In this document: one piece after another, positions 1-13,210 of the stretch
Position numbering within the stretch: the stretch's first letter is position 1
How the letters are laid out: each line of letters begins with the position of its first letter
DNA from: Triglochin maritima
Lineage: Eukaryota > Streptophyta > Magnoliopsida > Alismatales > Juncaginaceae
DNA length: 64,000 nt
Direction: 5' to 3'
Assembly: GCA_963682175.1 (NCBI GenBank)
Contig: OY821772.1
Span: 55,202,925-55,266,924, forward strand
Notes under the pieces: model-generated
What the model was told of the DNA's origin: nothing
Databases searched by the model: none
The model's input: the letters and a program-made list of their open reading frames with translations, nothing else
Program-made: the position numbers and the translations under genes

Positions 1-218
1 TTGATGTTCAGATAAATCATAAATTCATTGAACAAATTTTCTTCTTCTTTTATTTTCTTCTTCTTTCCTTCCATTTCTAGTTTTTACTTCTTATAATTAG
101 TTTATGATTGAACATCGTCTTGTTGCTGGATTGTTGTTGAAATTTGTATGCTTTATCTAAACCGTTGAAGTTTTTAGCATCATCACCTAATTTTTTTTTA
201 TCTTTAACCTTTCATTAC

Positions 219-3200
219 ATGCATAGGTTGAATTCATCTGATACATCAGCTGTTAAGCTTGAAGTTTTTGGTCATCACTTGCACTTGGCTCAAGTAAGAT
301 TTGCTATACCTATAATGTACTGCATATCATACACATTTGCTTGGTGGCAACATCAGCAAATCGTTCATCATTAGAACAAAAGAATCTCAAAAGTTCCAAT
401 CAAGTCAAAATCGTACAGTCTACTACAACTACAATGACAGTAATGACAATGCATATCAAAGTCCTTTTAAACACAAGTTTCCTTTTTTTTAATTAACGTA
501 GACAAACTGCTAAAGTTATTTCAAATAGATTAATAGATATCGCTAAATATTCCTAATCAAAAGACTTTTGTTTTGTGGAGTTAACCATTTCTTTTTCTAT
601 AAAGTTATTCTATTCAAGAAAGCAAATGCAATAGGAATATCAATGTAGAAGCACATTCATCACATATTCTTTAAGGAATATTTTGGTTGTAACCAGCAAG
701 AGCAAGGTGAGTAGAGATCTAAAATATCTAATGAAACAATATCTAGACAATAAATTTCTTACAAGCTTCAATGAAGTGTGGTCTCCGTATAGGTTTCGTC
801 ATTAAAGAGTAAGTAGGCTACTAATTGATTTTACATTTATATATGTTCTATAATTTAGAAATTAAAAGCCAAAATAAAAGAAAACCATATATATTGTGTT
901 GGTTGACCTCCTTGGGAACTTGAGCAACACTTTTGCTGATCAAACAAAAAGTAAGGAACTCATTTCTTGTTGCATGTATGAGTACAAGTTTTAGTGGTTG
1001 TCCATTTCATTTTTGCAAATTGTTGAGGAGATATTTGCGTTGATTTATCTCTTGGAAGTTGGACCGCTGTGTTTGTAGGTATTAATTATGGTTTTGATTC
1101 ATGGCTCAAGTTTTATGTACTTTTGAGTTGCTACCAGAACCAGGTGAATGATGTGCTTTATGAGATATTTCTTCAATTCCTAATGTTGCTTGTATTACTA
1201 GTAATCTAAGGATGTGGCTTGCTTTTTCCTAAAACCTTGGAACTCGATAATACATCTTAGAGTTGCATACTTCAGAAACCATTACTATGAAATGTTCTTG
1301 TTGTACTAGAAATATTTGACATATTGTTTACTTATACTGTGTTCCATAGAACCAAGAAACCAGTTGTATTATTGATGATATCATGATAATGAATTTCTAC
1401 TTATGCACCAAAACTATTTTTTTTTAACTTGCCGTAGGATCCAAACTCCAATCATCATGGAACAACGGTGTGGGATGCTTCCATTGTCTTTGTGAAGTAT
1501 TTGGTATTTCCCTAAAATTTCTTTATGATCATTTTCGTATACTTGCATTCAAACAGTTTGTGTCCTTTTACATTTTCACTATTTTGAAATTACTTTGTCA
1601 TGTTTTCAGTTATTTGCCAATCATATTAAATTATATTTTTTTATCAAATCCCTTCCTCAAATGAGTTTTTGTCCTCTTGTATTGTCACCCTTATCAGATT
1701 ACTTTGTCATACTATTACCTAATTGTGCAGTTGTAGTAAGCAATATAATGAACTTTAGTTTTTCGTTTCATTGTTTTTCGAAATGCTTTTTTTTGCTTGC
1801 TATGTTTCTCAATAGCTTGTATTTGTGGGTTCTATTTAGAAATTAGAATATAGATTGCTGAATATTGAGGCATCAACTATTTTATCTTTTATATTCTTAT
1901 TTCTAGAAATGGCAATAAATTCATTGCCTTTTTGCCCACTTTGCTTGGTGGAGGAAGAGCATAATAACCACCTTTTCAGAAATTGTGAGATTACTAGAGC
2001 TATGTTGGGAAATGTTGCTTCTAAGCTTGCCAAGGGTATGGTTGTTGTGGGTGCAGATTTTAGAGAATTTTTGGGTAAGTGGATCTCGGACATTCTTAAT
2101 GGTCCCGTCAAGGAAGCTGGAACTCTTGAACCTCTTGTTTTATGGTAGAATATTTGAGTGACATGTAATAGATTACGGTTTGATAACAAGAGAATTGTAC
2201 TTGGGGAGATTTGACAAAAGACTGTCCGGGATGTCTATTTATGGTTGCAAACTTCGGGGATTGCAGCAGACTTTCTGTTTAAAATCGTGTTTTATTGGGG
2301 TGATTGCGAGTTTTTGTCCTGATATTCCCCACATCTTGTAGGTATATCTTGGACATTTCGCTTTTGTTTGGTTGTGACGGAGTCCTTTTCCGTCTTTTTG
2401 TTCTTGTATCCCTTTTTACTTTATCAATGATACAAAAAAATCTATTGTCTTTAGTTTTCCTGGCATTAGAAAAACACTCAGTGTTAGCTCTTGAAATAGA
2501 GTATGCATCAACAAAATGTACCAGTTTAAGCTTTAATTCACATTAGCGCTTAAAATATTATCACAACGACTTTGTTTTTTCCAAAGTCTATTTATTTATT
2601 TTGGGTGTAGAGTGAAGGCATAACTTAATTGAAGTTCCAGCACAACCTATCATTAGAGAAATTGAAAATGCATTTGCAGCTTACTATTTTTGTTGTAAGA
2701 GTAAAGATTTATGAATCACCTTTAAAAGAAACAAGTGAATGTTATTATCACTTGGACAGATAAAAAATAATGTTATATCACATGGTTTCTCCTGATATAC
2801 TCTTCATAAACAACTTGTCGACCCTTGTCTGTGTGGGTTAACTGTTCTCAGACAAGCTTCGTATATTTCTATATGCTCAATTTCTATGACAATCTTTTAT
2901 ATATTTCTACGTGAGCTTTTAATAAACTCTAACCACTTTGTAAGATTTTTTCTATATTTGTCTGTGTGGGCCCTTTCTAGATTTCTATATATTTCTCAGA
3001 CATGCTTCATGTCTTCGTGCACTGCTCGTCAGTTTTTTCATTGTTTGTTAGCAGATACTTCAATCTAAAATATTTTGATAATCTGAGGTTCCCTTTTTGA
3101 TGAATCTATCTTGAGATATTTAGTCTGATTATATGAGTTTGTCATGATTTATTAAAATAGAACGACACTGTCCTGAAGCTATTTTCCACTGATCCGAAAA

Positions 3201-6200
3201 TGGTATGATGGCTCAGGAAAAAAATTGCAGACGGGGGCGCTTTTGCCCTTCTAAACTAAAAGGAAAACGTGCTATTGAACTTGGAGCTGGATGTGGCCTG
3301 GCAGGAATTGGTGATTCTTTACTCCTGTCTTTATTTTCTGTACTCCATTTTATTTTAGTACTGCATTTCTATTGTTTTTAACGAATATAAGACACCTATT
3401 AGATGTTGCTAGTACATTTGTTGCAAGCTTTTTACCATCTGGAGCCCATGGAGGGTCCCTATGTATATGGTCAACCTAAAACAATCATAAAAGAAAGTAT
3501 GCAACGTTACCTGCCCCATAGTGAGGAGAGGCATTTTTGTTGTTTATTTCTAATATTATATAGGAATCATGAACTGTAGAATGAAAAGATTCAAGTACAT
3601 GGTCACAACTTCTTGTTTTGGGTATCCTGTAGGAATGGCAATGCTGGGATGCGATGTGGTGTCTACTGACCAGGTTGAGGTTTTGCCGCTTCTGATACGA
3701 AACATTGAGCGCAACGTTTCTAGAATCACTCAAGGGACTTCTGATTCCAGTATGTCTCGTAGTTTTGTGACTATTTACTTTAAGTTATTATATAATGCCT
3801 ATTAGCACTCAATGTCACTCCTTTTATGTTTGAACAATCTATGATCTTCATATTGATGCTGGAGTGATTTCCATGTTGCCCTTAATCACACATTAATTGC
3901 TTCAATAAAATGACAAAGATCTTAACACAAACAATAGGAAAAGTTAATGTCATCGTCTAAGATTGTGTCACAACTTGGAAAAACATTTCCACATCATTTT
4001 ACCAGTGTAGAAACAAGAGTAATGCCAAAAGGCAAAATAAAGACAGGGTCACATGATTTTGAACAAAAAAACTGTTCATCTGCTATACTGCTGCCACTTC
4101 ATATAGGGGTTGTGAAATAGGTCCTTTCCTAAAGAAACTTGAACCTCAGAAACCACAATAGTGGAATTGTTTTCAAGTGTGTTACAGAAACATACGTGTT
4201 TGTCTAATATCTAAGTTCAGTTAATGTCTAGATTCTGTAATCACTACTTGTTTGAGATGTTATTTTAATGTAGACTGCTATGTATAGTCATCAAGCCTTG
4301 GTAAGAATCTGTTCTTACCTTTTTATGAAGAATCTAGTGTTCATGAGAGCACACAACAATATGGAAGCCTAGACAATGTTTGTTTAAAATTTTATTTTTT
4401 GATTTTGTAGCATCAGTTGGCTCAATCTCGGTGGCAGAATTAGATTGGGGAAATGAGGATCATATCAAGGCTGTTGGACCCCCATTTGATTTTGTTATTG
4501 GCACAGATGTTGTAAGTAATATAAATTGCAGAAAATGTTTGTCTTTTGCAAAATTAAGATTCATATCAACAAAACCTTAGGATATCATGTGCGAAGTCAA
4601 GCTTGGTTTTTCTGTAGTTGCATATATAGTGTCATTTAATGTTTCATAGGTATAAATTATCTTGTTGAAATACAAGCAGTTTTCTGTTAGGTTCTGTATC
4701 AACTTTCAACAAGTTTCAAACAATGACGTTTTTGTGGATAGTGATAATTCGATTTTTAAATTACAAGATTTGTCTAAGAATTGAATTGAGCATTTTATTT
4801 CTATGTAAGACTGTAAGACTTTGTTTTGGTTGAATTGGTTTTCTCGATTATATTTGTCAAAATTGTCTCTATTTAATGCTAAAGAATCTAAGGTAGTGGT
4901 GGAAGAGTTAGTCATGGATTGGGGAGAAAATCAAGAAGTTGGTTGTGGTGAAAGTTATATCCTCGGACAAAAGATTTTAGATGTAGTTGACGTTTACTAA
5001 ATTTATGAAGCTTTTGTGGGGTATATAATAAAGTTCCGATTTAGAGAAAAGTTCATAGTATGATTGACATTTGCATTTCCTAAACCTTTTAAATATTTTT
5101 TTATGCAAAATTAAAATTTCTATACTTGTCGCTCTTTCTTGATTGTTATGTGGTATCCTCCAAGGCCCTAACGGTGACCTTTCCCCTGAGATTTTTTAAG
5201 GACCTCCTGGTCTTTCCTCAGATAATGTGTGAGCTTTGATGGAAGTTGATGTTGGATTCTCCAGGGAGCAAAGGAAGGAGATAAAGTCAAGTGATAGATT
5301 TGGGCAAGTAGTTAGACTGGGTCGAGTGTTTCACTCACAGAAAATAGGAAACATATTTTATCTTTTATTTTCTTATGTTGCTATTTATGGGGATATTATT
5401 CATGAATTTAGGACACTTTTCTCATGGTTTAGAGGCACGTTTTGATTTGAAAATAGAGAAAATTCTTGGGATTACTATACGTCTCTTGGGAAGTTTGGGT
5501 TTTCTTGGCCACGAAGTTGAGAGATTTTAAAAGATATTTTTGATTCTAAAAGCATGGTAAGTTTCGGAGAACCAATTGTCTTTAAGACCGTTAACCTAGC
5601 TTTTCTTTTCTATTTGGAGGAGAAAATGAAAGGAAGAAGATCCGAGATCTTCCAGAGTAGGTATGTTGAACCTTGATAGAATCTTGTGTTTTGATTTTTT
5701 TTATTGTTATTTCTTGTTCTCTATATTGCATGGTGTAGAGTGTAGACTGTGGAATCTTCTTTTCATGGTTAATTCGGGTTTGAGTTTTGTTTTGGGCTGT
5801 TCTTAGTTTATGATATCTACACATTGATTTTGTGGATCCATATTATTTCGCTGTGTCCAACAGTTGTCAAGGAGTATCTGCAGGATGTTCGTCTCGATGC
5901 CGTAACTTGCCCTTCCAACTTCTCCACATGTATTTTTTATTCTTTCAAAGCCTAGCCAATCTCATTAGTAAACCCACCTCCGAGAACTATCCTAAACTAT
6001 CGTTAAAATTGTTTTTATGGTTACCTATCAATTGTCAAATATCTTGTAGGGAAATTGGTGGTGGTCTAGTGTTAATATTTGCTTGGATTAATCTTAACTA
6101 TTATTTATCTCATCATTATTTTTCTTTTATTTCTATATCGCCATTCAGAACTCAGAAGCATTTTCATTTATGCAGATTTGATGAAGATAAACAAATTCCA

Positions 6201-6939
6201 GGATGACTGTATGTTACTGATCTTTCCCCCCTTCTTTCCCCCCCTTTTTCTGCAATCTAGGTTTACGCCGAGCATCTTTTGGATCCTCTTTTGCAGACGA
6301 TTTCTGCATTGTCAGGACCAAGAACAACAATTTTGGTAATCCTTGAGTTGACATTACTCGTGTTCATGACTTTCCTTTTTCGATGACTTAACTAACATTT
6401 CTTCACAGATAGGATACGAAATCCGCTCCACATCGGTCCATGAGAAAATGATTCATATCATAAAGGCCAATTATTTCAAAAAGAAGGCTATCGCCAGATC
6501 AAAGGTGATTGCACTACCGGTCCCACGGTTTCACTAATTTAGCACATTCATTGTCAAGCCTGAATTGATAATTTATGACATTTTCCTTGAAATGCAGATG
6601 CATCCAACATTCCAACATCCCAGCATTACACTCTTCGAGTTGGAGCAGCTGGCCGCGGAAAACAAAGATAAGAAAAGCCTTGAAAAATCCGAAGAAAACT
6701 GTAGTGTTTCTGTAACAGAAGAGTCCAGAAGTGGAAAGGGCCAGGAGGACGAAAGAATGATGGATTGCGAAGAAAACCAGGTCAATGATGGCAAGGAAGT
6801 GGAAGAAAAAAGTTCAAAACTTGATGAGGTCACTGATGGCATAGAAGTGGGGGGAAGAAGTGGAGAACTTGATGACTGGGAGGCTAGAAGATATGGGTCT
6901 ATGGCTGCAAGGCTTCTCAAAGATGTCAAGGTAGTGTAA
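219..6939 (+). CDS. METTL21-type protein-lysine methyltransferase, 8 exons
   Basis: Predicted SAM-dependent methyltransferase of the METTL21/FAM86 class, a soluble enzyme class that trimethylates lysines of other proteins. Exons read as 219-293, 1438-1503, 3217-3310, 3633-3749, 4411-4511, 6261-6335, 6409-6504 and 6598-6939; all introns are GT-AG and the frame stays open (about 321 aa). Seen: an N-terminal stretch containing TTVWDAS, then the SAM motif I ELGAGCGLAGIG (exon 3), the post-motif Asp in VVSTDQVEVLPLL (exon 4), AELDWGNED and FDFVIGTDVV (exon 5), and YEIRSTSVHEKM (exon 7). The last exon adds an acidic Glu/Asp/Lys-rich tail of roughly 90 residues ending in a WEARRYGSMAARLLKDVK block, as I recall it for plant homologues. 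Introns are long; intron 2 holds a LINE fragment. The start at 219 is uncertain: the bases before 227 also form an acceptor, so a short upstream exon could supply the true start. The natural substrate cannot be told from sequence. Confidence 0.85.
1880..2450 (+). mobile_element. LINE 3' fragment in methyltransferase intron 2
   Basis: The translation from about 1906 gives a CPLC...E...HLFRNC zinc-binding block typical of the C-terminal zf-RVT region of plant non-LTR retrotransposon ORF2. It is followed by a decayed stretch resembling the usual NRLRF..KR end of these proteins, then T-rich 3' sequence ending in a short A run near 2440. Only the 3' end is present, as expected from 5'-truncated LINE insertion. 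It lies sense to the host gene, wholly within an intron. Exact ends and a TSD were not found. Confidence 0.6.
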
Positions 6940-7528
6940 TGGCGCAGGTTAATTTGTAATTAAGTATGAAATGATTTTGTAGGAGAATTATCTAATATTC
7001 ATCAAAGTTTATTTAAAATGGAGTGGGGGTGATAGAGTAGATAAAATAAAATAAAAAGTTTAAGGTATATCAGAATGATAACATACTATCCGTGAGCCTT
7101 GTTTTTAATTTTTTATTATTTGAAGGCCCGTTTTTTTTCATTCATATAAAAGAATACTATCTAGATGTATTATATTTTGAAGCAAACGGAGTTAGACTTT
7201 TTACGAACGTATGCATCTTCAAATTGCAGTGTGGCTGATGAGATCGATGATTTCTTGATTGAAAAAATATTAACTTATGAAAAATTGAATGAGTAATATT
7301 CCTTTAATGTCTTTCTGGATTTAGTCTTGCATAATTCTAAACGGCTATTTGTAGTTTGGTGTTTGGGTTTCAAGGCAATTTGCTTATTGAATTTAACTTC
7401 GTCAAAACAAAAAACAAAATAAATTTAAGAAAAATCACAAAGCAACAGAATAAGTGGATCAACTTAATGAGATTTATTCGAATTTCAACCACAGCCTGAA
7501 AAGCGAACGTGGAAGACAAAAATGTTGG
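6940..7528. other. 3' flank between methyltransferase gene and M1
   Basis: AT-rich sequence holding the probable 3' UTR of the upstream gene and then unremarkable spacer. No coding potential or recognisable repeat was seen before the TSD of M1 at 7529. Confidence 0.5.
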
Positions 7529-7691
7529 AGTTAAAAAGGGAAATACTATTTGTCGTTGGAAAACTACTTAAATCACTCCAAAAATGATATTTTTGTCCTT
7601 AACAAATCAATTAATACTCATTTCGTCATGTGTCTTTAAATAAAGTGTTAGACTCAGTTTTTCTCACATTCTTATTACCAACACCACGAAA

Positions 7692-9670
7692 ATGTCTAGC
7701 AAAGCACCTGGATCCGGCGAGGTAACGACGGTGGATTTTTTTTCCTCACTCGGGCGTGTTAGCCAGACGCCTCCACCAATGTGTAGGTGTGTTAGCCAGA
7801 CGCCCGTTTTTTTTTAATTTTCTGTTAAATTAAATTTTTTCAGGTTCCGTTGCAAATTTTCAGGGGTGATGAAGTAGATTACAATGAGCTTTTTGACAGT
7901 AAAGAAATATTTACAACAATCGAGGAAACTTGTAAATGGCGAAACAAGTTGCAATAGGAGTCCGATTTTTTTTGGTTATATCATCATACAAAACAAAAGC
8001 AGATAACCAGATGGATTGTTACCTGAGATGTGATCGCAGACGTGAAATGAGTTCTCGTGATACGAGTATTGCACTGCGAAAGAATACAAAAAGAAAAAGG
8101 TTGCAGTTGTCGGTTTTTAGTAAAAGTGGTGGAGCGACGGGATCGTGATGGATGGGTCATTGTTTCTAGTAGCACCTATGTGCAGCACAACCATGCACTC
8201 GCAGTTTATTCAGAGAGTCACCGACATGTCAGCAGACTTAGTGCTGGGGCAAAGCAAATTGTTCGTGATATGACAGATGCACAAGCAAGACTACGTAACA
8301 TTTTGTTGGCGGTAAAGGAGAAATTCCCGGACGATAATCATAATCAAAGACACGTATAAAACTTCAGAGAGTACATGAGGAGGACGAAATCTGAATACAG
8401 GAATCCCGCGCAACAATATCTCAGGGAGGCAGTGCAGCATAACTATTTGCATTTGATTGTGGCAGATGAAGAAACTAATGTCCTCACTCACGCATTTTTG
8501 GCACATCCGACTTCAGTTCAGTTGTTGCGTACATACTCATTCGTAATCTGCATGGATTCGACGTATAAGACGAACAAGTACAAGATGCCTTTGTTTGAGA
8601 TGGTTGGGGTTACTCCAACAAACATGAATTTCCTCGTCGGATATGCGATTTTGCAGGATGAAACCGAGTCAAGTTACCGGTGGGTGTTGGAGAGGTTGCG
8701 AGATCTGTTATTAGATATTGTTAGCCCGACTGCAATAATAACGGGCCGGGAGATGGGTCTGATGCGACCAGTGGTAGAGATTTTTCCTGAGTCTGCTCAT
8801 TTACTATGCACCTGGTATATAAACAAAGATGTGCACAACTATGCATACCACGTTTTCGGCAATGACAAGCAGTCTGCAGAGATTTTCAGGCGTGGAAAGT
8901 GGGGAAAGTCATGCTTTCTGATTCACAGACAGAAAGCATGACGCCGCTCTCGAAATAAAGTTCTTCATTTCGGCAACACTACGAATTGCAGGGTGGAATG
9001 TGCACATTCGGCACTGAAAGAGTGGATCACTATTGAAATGTAGCTGACGAATATTCGGAACTTTCTTGAAGATTCGAGACGTCGAATTGTGACAAACTAC
9101 ATAGGTCCTTTGTTTCAGCATATAAATGGCCGAGTTTCGCATCGCTGCTTGTCGTTATTGAATCAGGAGTTGAAGAGAATGCAGAACTTAAGTGATGAAG
9201 TTGAATATCGTTGCGAGTGTGCTTTTCCGACATCACATGAGATTCCTTGTGCCTGTACCATGTACGAGTGTTTTGCGTCAGATGATAGAATTTATTTAGA
9301 GCAGATTCATATATTCTGGAAAACACTTGTCATTGGAGAAGGAGTCCAGATGTCAAAGTTTCTGGATCAGTCAACACAAGACGTCAAGCATTTTCAGAAG
9401 CTCGTTGATGAGATTTCGGAGAGCGACCCTGCAGTAATTCGTAGTGCCTCTCGTATTTTATACGAACAATTACACCCGGATCAGTCAAACTATGGAGAAC
9501 CCGCAGAAAATACTAAGGTACGAGGTCTACCTAGGGGAAAGTCGACACGTCGGGACCCGAGTGCCTTCGAGTATGCTGAGCGAGGTCATGGTCGGTCTAA
9601 CAGTAGTGGTAGCAGGGGTCGTGGTCGGTCTTCGAATTCGTCTCGATCGTCCGTGAACACGGGCACATGA
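7692..9670 (+). pseudogene. M1 transposase relic (FAR1/MULE type)
   Basis: A probable 10-codon first exon starts at the ATG at 7692 (MSSKAPGSGE) and ends in a GT donor. Downstream pieces in shifting frames show a FAR1-like DNA-binding region ending in THVQHNHAL-like sequence (about 7930-8200; the readable block is YVQHNHAL), and the MULE DDE core around 8375-8940 with CMDSTYKTNKYKMPLFEMVG and the variant IITGREMG where an Asp-containing ITDRE block is expected. From 9089 there is a C-terminal part with CECAFPTSHEIPCAC, a SWIM-like pattern, and a Gly/Ser/Arg-rich tail. Stops at about 7957, 8357 and 8940 and frame changes split it, and the second catalytic Asp appears replaced by Gly, so it is inactive. 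It converges with the PMD relic at 9849-11459. Confidence 0.8.
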
Positions 9671-9848
9671 TCTTCTGGTATTACGATAGCTTTGTTGTTA
9701 TTTAATATATATCAGTAATCTAGATGGGGTTGAATATATTATCTCTTAATTTTGTTGTTTTAATGAATTGTTATTTACCTATCTTACAGTGTCTGAACGG
9801 ATTGACGTGGACAACTTCCCATATGTTGATAGACTGTGAGGAATCATT

Positions 9849-11459
9849 TTACCATTTCTGGAAAGGTGGAATGACGTATGTGCTGATGACAACTGTGGAT
9901 TTCGATGTGTTGCCGATGTGGTCGCCCCCGTCTAGAACACTCGTCCACAACATCGATACTAACACCACCGCCACTCCAAAATGAGCTATCCCGTGATCCC
10001 CTCCAAGACCCTCCAGGCTGACACCCAGCAACTCAGATACATATAACTTCAGCTCAGATGTCGGCGCCTGCACACTGACCATAGGACCATCAACAGGAAT
10101 GTGCAAAATCTGAAAGACGTCATGCAACATGATCGTCATCTCTCCGAACGACAAGTGGAAAGTGTTGGTGTCAGGCTGCCACCGCTCTACGAAAGCCAAA
10201 ATCAATGGCATGTCGATGCAGGAAAACATGTTGTACGACAAGTGACCCAATCCACTGTCACTGACGGTCGCCGTCATATCATCAGTCATCACCGAATGCC
10301 ATGCCTGCAATGTCGTACAGGCTCTGTGCCGATTATGGCACTTCAAGACCTTCCGATCCTCGTCATCCCAGATGCGTCTCGCGATGAGGCATCCGAAACT
10401 AGGAATGACGCTGCCATCTAGAGGACCACCGGGCATAATATCCGTGACGATCCAAGAGTCGTCTTCACCCCTCTTCTTCTTCTGAGCTCGGGCGTCTGCA
10501 GTGCACGAACTTGAATCACCGGTTACATACCGGCCACCTCGATCCTTCCTAATGACCCACTCAGCCGAAGGACCACAATGTCGCCCCCGTCCTCGACCAG
10601 GCTGATGTATCGCTTCCTCCTGTGGCCCCAAGTCATATCGGCCCCCATCGTCACTCCCGTCGTGACTCCTCAACTTATCTGAATCATCATCGTCGTCGAA
10701 AGAATCCTCAGCTGTCTGACGACGACGTAACAAATCTCTCTCTCTCCTAACTGAAGCAGAAATACCACGTGTACATGGATAACGAGGACCTGACTCGTCT
10801 GCTACACTACGTACCGCGCAAGGGAATTGATTTCCCTTTTCCTCCACGGTAACCCGATGACTATTAATTCAATTTTAAAAATAAAATTTTATTAATGGAT
10901 TTACTAAAATAATTAAACTAATTATTAACTTAATAATCGATTTATTTAGCAATTATCATAATTAATCAAAAATCCTTTACTAAACTCGTACACAACTAAT
11001 TATTAACATAATAATCAATTTATTTAGTGATTATCACAACTTTTAATCAATAATTCATTACTAAAATAATTAAACTAATTATTAACTTAATAATCGATTT
11101 ATTTATTAATTATCACAATTTATAATCAACAAAGGATTTACTAAACTAATTTAATTCATTATTAACATAATATTCAATTTATTTTAAATTTATCACAATT
11201 TATAATCAATTTGATTTTTTTTAAAAATTTCCTGAGCGTCTGCGGGATACGCTTGCCCTACGTGGGAGGCGTCTGACGGAGACGCCTGACCTAGGTGGGA
11301 GGCGTCTCCCGCAGACGCATATACCAATGGTTGGGCGTCTCCCGCGGAACCCCCTCCCAAAAAAAATTATTTTAAAATTTAATTAAAATAAACAGGGCAA
11401 TTTACCAGATGTGAGTAGTCCGGGGCGTCCGCTGGTTCTTTTCCTTGCCTCCTAGACAT
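9849..11459 (-). pseudogene. M1 plant-mobile-domain (PMD) gene relic
   Basis: On the minus strand a first exon 11459-11406 (MSRRQGKEPADAP..., 18 codons, GT donor) lies just inside the right end. The main part, about 10856-9849, has an acidic, low-complexity Asp/Arg-rich N-terminal half and then a PMD (aminotransferase-like plant mobile domain) signature: DGSVIPSFGCLIARRIW, SGLGHLSYN, FVERWQPDTNTFHLSFGEM and LHIPVDG. The domain stops early, about 90 residues after this block, and lacks the usual second half, so the copy is truncated. PMD proteins such as MAIN/MAIL1 act in plant transposon silencing and genome stability, and PMD genes are also carried by MULEs. The AT-rich 10857-11220 stretch is the putative intron. 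Confidence 0.75.
11228..11355. repeat. M1 subterminal GGCGTCT/AGACGCC palindromes
   Basis: A GC-rich island in otherwise AT-rich DNA, made of repeated inverted words, e.g. GGCGTCTGACGGAGACGCC with 7-bp perfect arms, and GGCGTCTCCCGCAGACGC. The AGACGCC word also occurs twice near the left end (7753-7806), each time after GTTAGCC. Such subterminal clusters are typical transposase or regulator binding sites in class II elements. Confidence 0.65.
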
Positions 11460-11679
11460 TATATCTGGTGAATAGAAGAGTTATATGAAGAGAAAGTTGT
11501 GTTAAAAGAGTGAAATGAAGAGTTATATAAGTAGAAAGGGTAGAAGGGCAAATTGGTAATCTGTTAGGACGATTTAAGTAGTTTTACGGCGACGAATAAC
11601 AGTTCAGTTAAAAAAGAATCATTTAGTCACAACATTATAATCAGATTTTTATCAAAGTTAATATTATTCGAACTTTAGA

Positions 11680-11930
11680 CCATCCTTACTTGTCGGGTGC
11701 ACAAAGCAACCGCCCGACACATCAGAAATAAAAATGCGACATCCACCGATTGGGTGAGAATGTATGGGCGTTTGGGTTGTTTCTGGGTGTGGTTAAGGAA
11801 AATTGGAGGGGGGGAAGTTGGTTTGTGCTGACGTGACAGAGAGAAAAGCTGATGTGAGTGAGAGAGAAAACAAGACGTCCGAGAAGTGCTCGGAGGCGGT
11901 TAACGGGGTGGTCTTAGTGGAGAAAACAGG
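11680..11930. mobile_element. MITE-like element, GACCATCC ends
   Basis: The segment opens with TAGACCATCC and closes with GGGTGGTCTTAG, forming a short imperfect terminal inverted repeat around non-coding, G-rich DNA. The same terminal word occurs as a tight hairpin at 46394-46416. No clear TSD was resolved, so the superfamily is not assigned. Confidence 0.45.
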
Positions 11931-12163
11931 AGAAGTGTGCTAATTGAGATCAAACCGCATTGCTTATTCAAAAACAAAAAACCGTTTGTTCAATTCTATT
12001 TTTGATATAAATAGATTTTTACCAAATGTTTCCCAATATTTAACATAATTATCTTACATAGTCCAATAAAATAATAATACTTCATAATAATATAATTAAT
12101 GAAGATGTTTTTTCTGAAAATTGGTAAAATAATTAATGAAGATGTTTTTTAGAAGGGTAATAT

Positions 12164-12586
12164 TAGGAGTGTAAACGGGGCGGGTAATACTCATATACCC
12201 GGTCACCCGCCCCGGTCGGGTACGAGTATGGGCACAAAAACTCATACCCGTTTAAAATTCAAACCCGTATATCCGTATTCGTTTACCCGGTTAATAAACG
12301 TGTCGGGTACATGTATACACATTACTCGTACTCGTATACCCGTTAAGATATATTATATATTTTTATATATTTTATATGTTATATATTATATATTTATATA
12401 TATAATATATATTTTATATACTATATATTATATTTTTATATATTATACCCATTTACCCGGCCCGTACCCGCTAACTTAACGGGTACGGGTATACATGTTT
12501 TTTGCCGGGTATATACCCATACCCGCTAATTTAGTCGGGTACGGGTAGGAGCATACCCGACCCGTACCGACCCGTTTACACCCCTA
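12164..12586. mobile_element. Non-autonomous hAT element with 8-bp TSD
   Basis: A 423-bp element flanked by a perfect 8-bp repeat GGTAATAT (12156-12163 and 12587-12594), the hAT hallmark. Terminal inverted repeats are TAGGAGTGTAAACGGG at the left and, as reverse complement of the right end, TAGGGGTGTAAACGGG, differing at one base. The interior is built of ACCCG/CGGGT words (both orientations) around a central TA-rich block at about 12345-12450. No coding capacity. Confidence 0.9.
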
Positions 12587-12649
12587 GGTAATATACTAGA
12601 TAAAAAATATTAAAACTATGATCTACAAGACTACAACCCTAACATTCAT

Positions 12650-13210
12650 TTAAATTAAGACTGTCAATTTTACACGAAACACGATTATACGACACGAAAA
12701 CGATACGAACTTAGCGGATATGGATTGAGAATTTGAACACGATTATTAAATGGATTGGATATGACAACACAATTATTAAATGAGTTGGATATGAATTTCT
12801 GCTGCAAAAATGATTAACACGATTAAGACACGAGAAAACACGATAAACAATCAGGTAATTAGGTACACGATTACGAATACTACATGATTAATACACGACT
12901 AATACCGACAAATCTACAAGTAATATATAAGTTATAAATTATAATGAACGGGTGATGTGCAATCATGCAATCCAGTATTCGTGTAACAAACAGAACTAAT
13001 TATGTATGAATTATTGTTTAATGGTGTAAACGCTAGTCGTGTTAATGTGTACACGAAGTAATCTGTTTAATAATCGTGTATAAAAAGGTTGGATATGACA
13101 ATACGATTATAAACGGGTTGGATACGACAGAAGTCTAATAACACGATTATTAAATAGGTCGGATACAGTACAACAACTAGAGCTTATATAAACGACTTGA
13201 CACGACACGA
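12650..13210. repeat. Degenerate CACGA-rich repeat, possible MITE
   Basis: The region repeats words such as ACACGATTA, GACACGA, TTATTAAAT and GGTTGGATA(T/C)GACA in both orientations and carries no ORF. It begins near CTGTCAATTTTACACGA and ends near CACGACACGAATATTTT...GGCTGACA, which may be degenerate inverted ends. I could not define a TSD. Confidence 0.35.

Larger units (their letters stand above)
7538..11605. mobile_element. M1: MuDR-like MULE, 9-bp TSD, decayed
   Basis: A Mutator-like element bounded by a perfect 9-bp direct repeat AGTTAAAAA (7529-7537 and 11606-11614). The ends are diverged inverted repeats: the left end begins GGGAAATACTATTTGTCG, and the reverse complement of the right end begins GAACTGTTATTCGTCG; both then share AAAACTACTTAAATC. 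A transposase relic reads inward from the left and a PMD gene relic reads inward from the right, the convergent arrangement known from MuDR. Short first exons starting ATGTCTAG lie near both ends. Multiple frameshifts and stops in the transposase make the element non-autonomous now. The perfect TSD against disabled genes suggests moderate age. Confidence 0.88.

Noticed and set aside
5230..5445. A possible exon or retroelement piece in intron 5 of the methyltransferase gene
   Set aside because: The ORF has no recognised similarity, and the flanking exons already join in frame without it.
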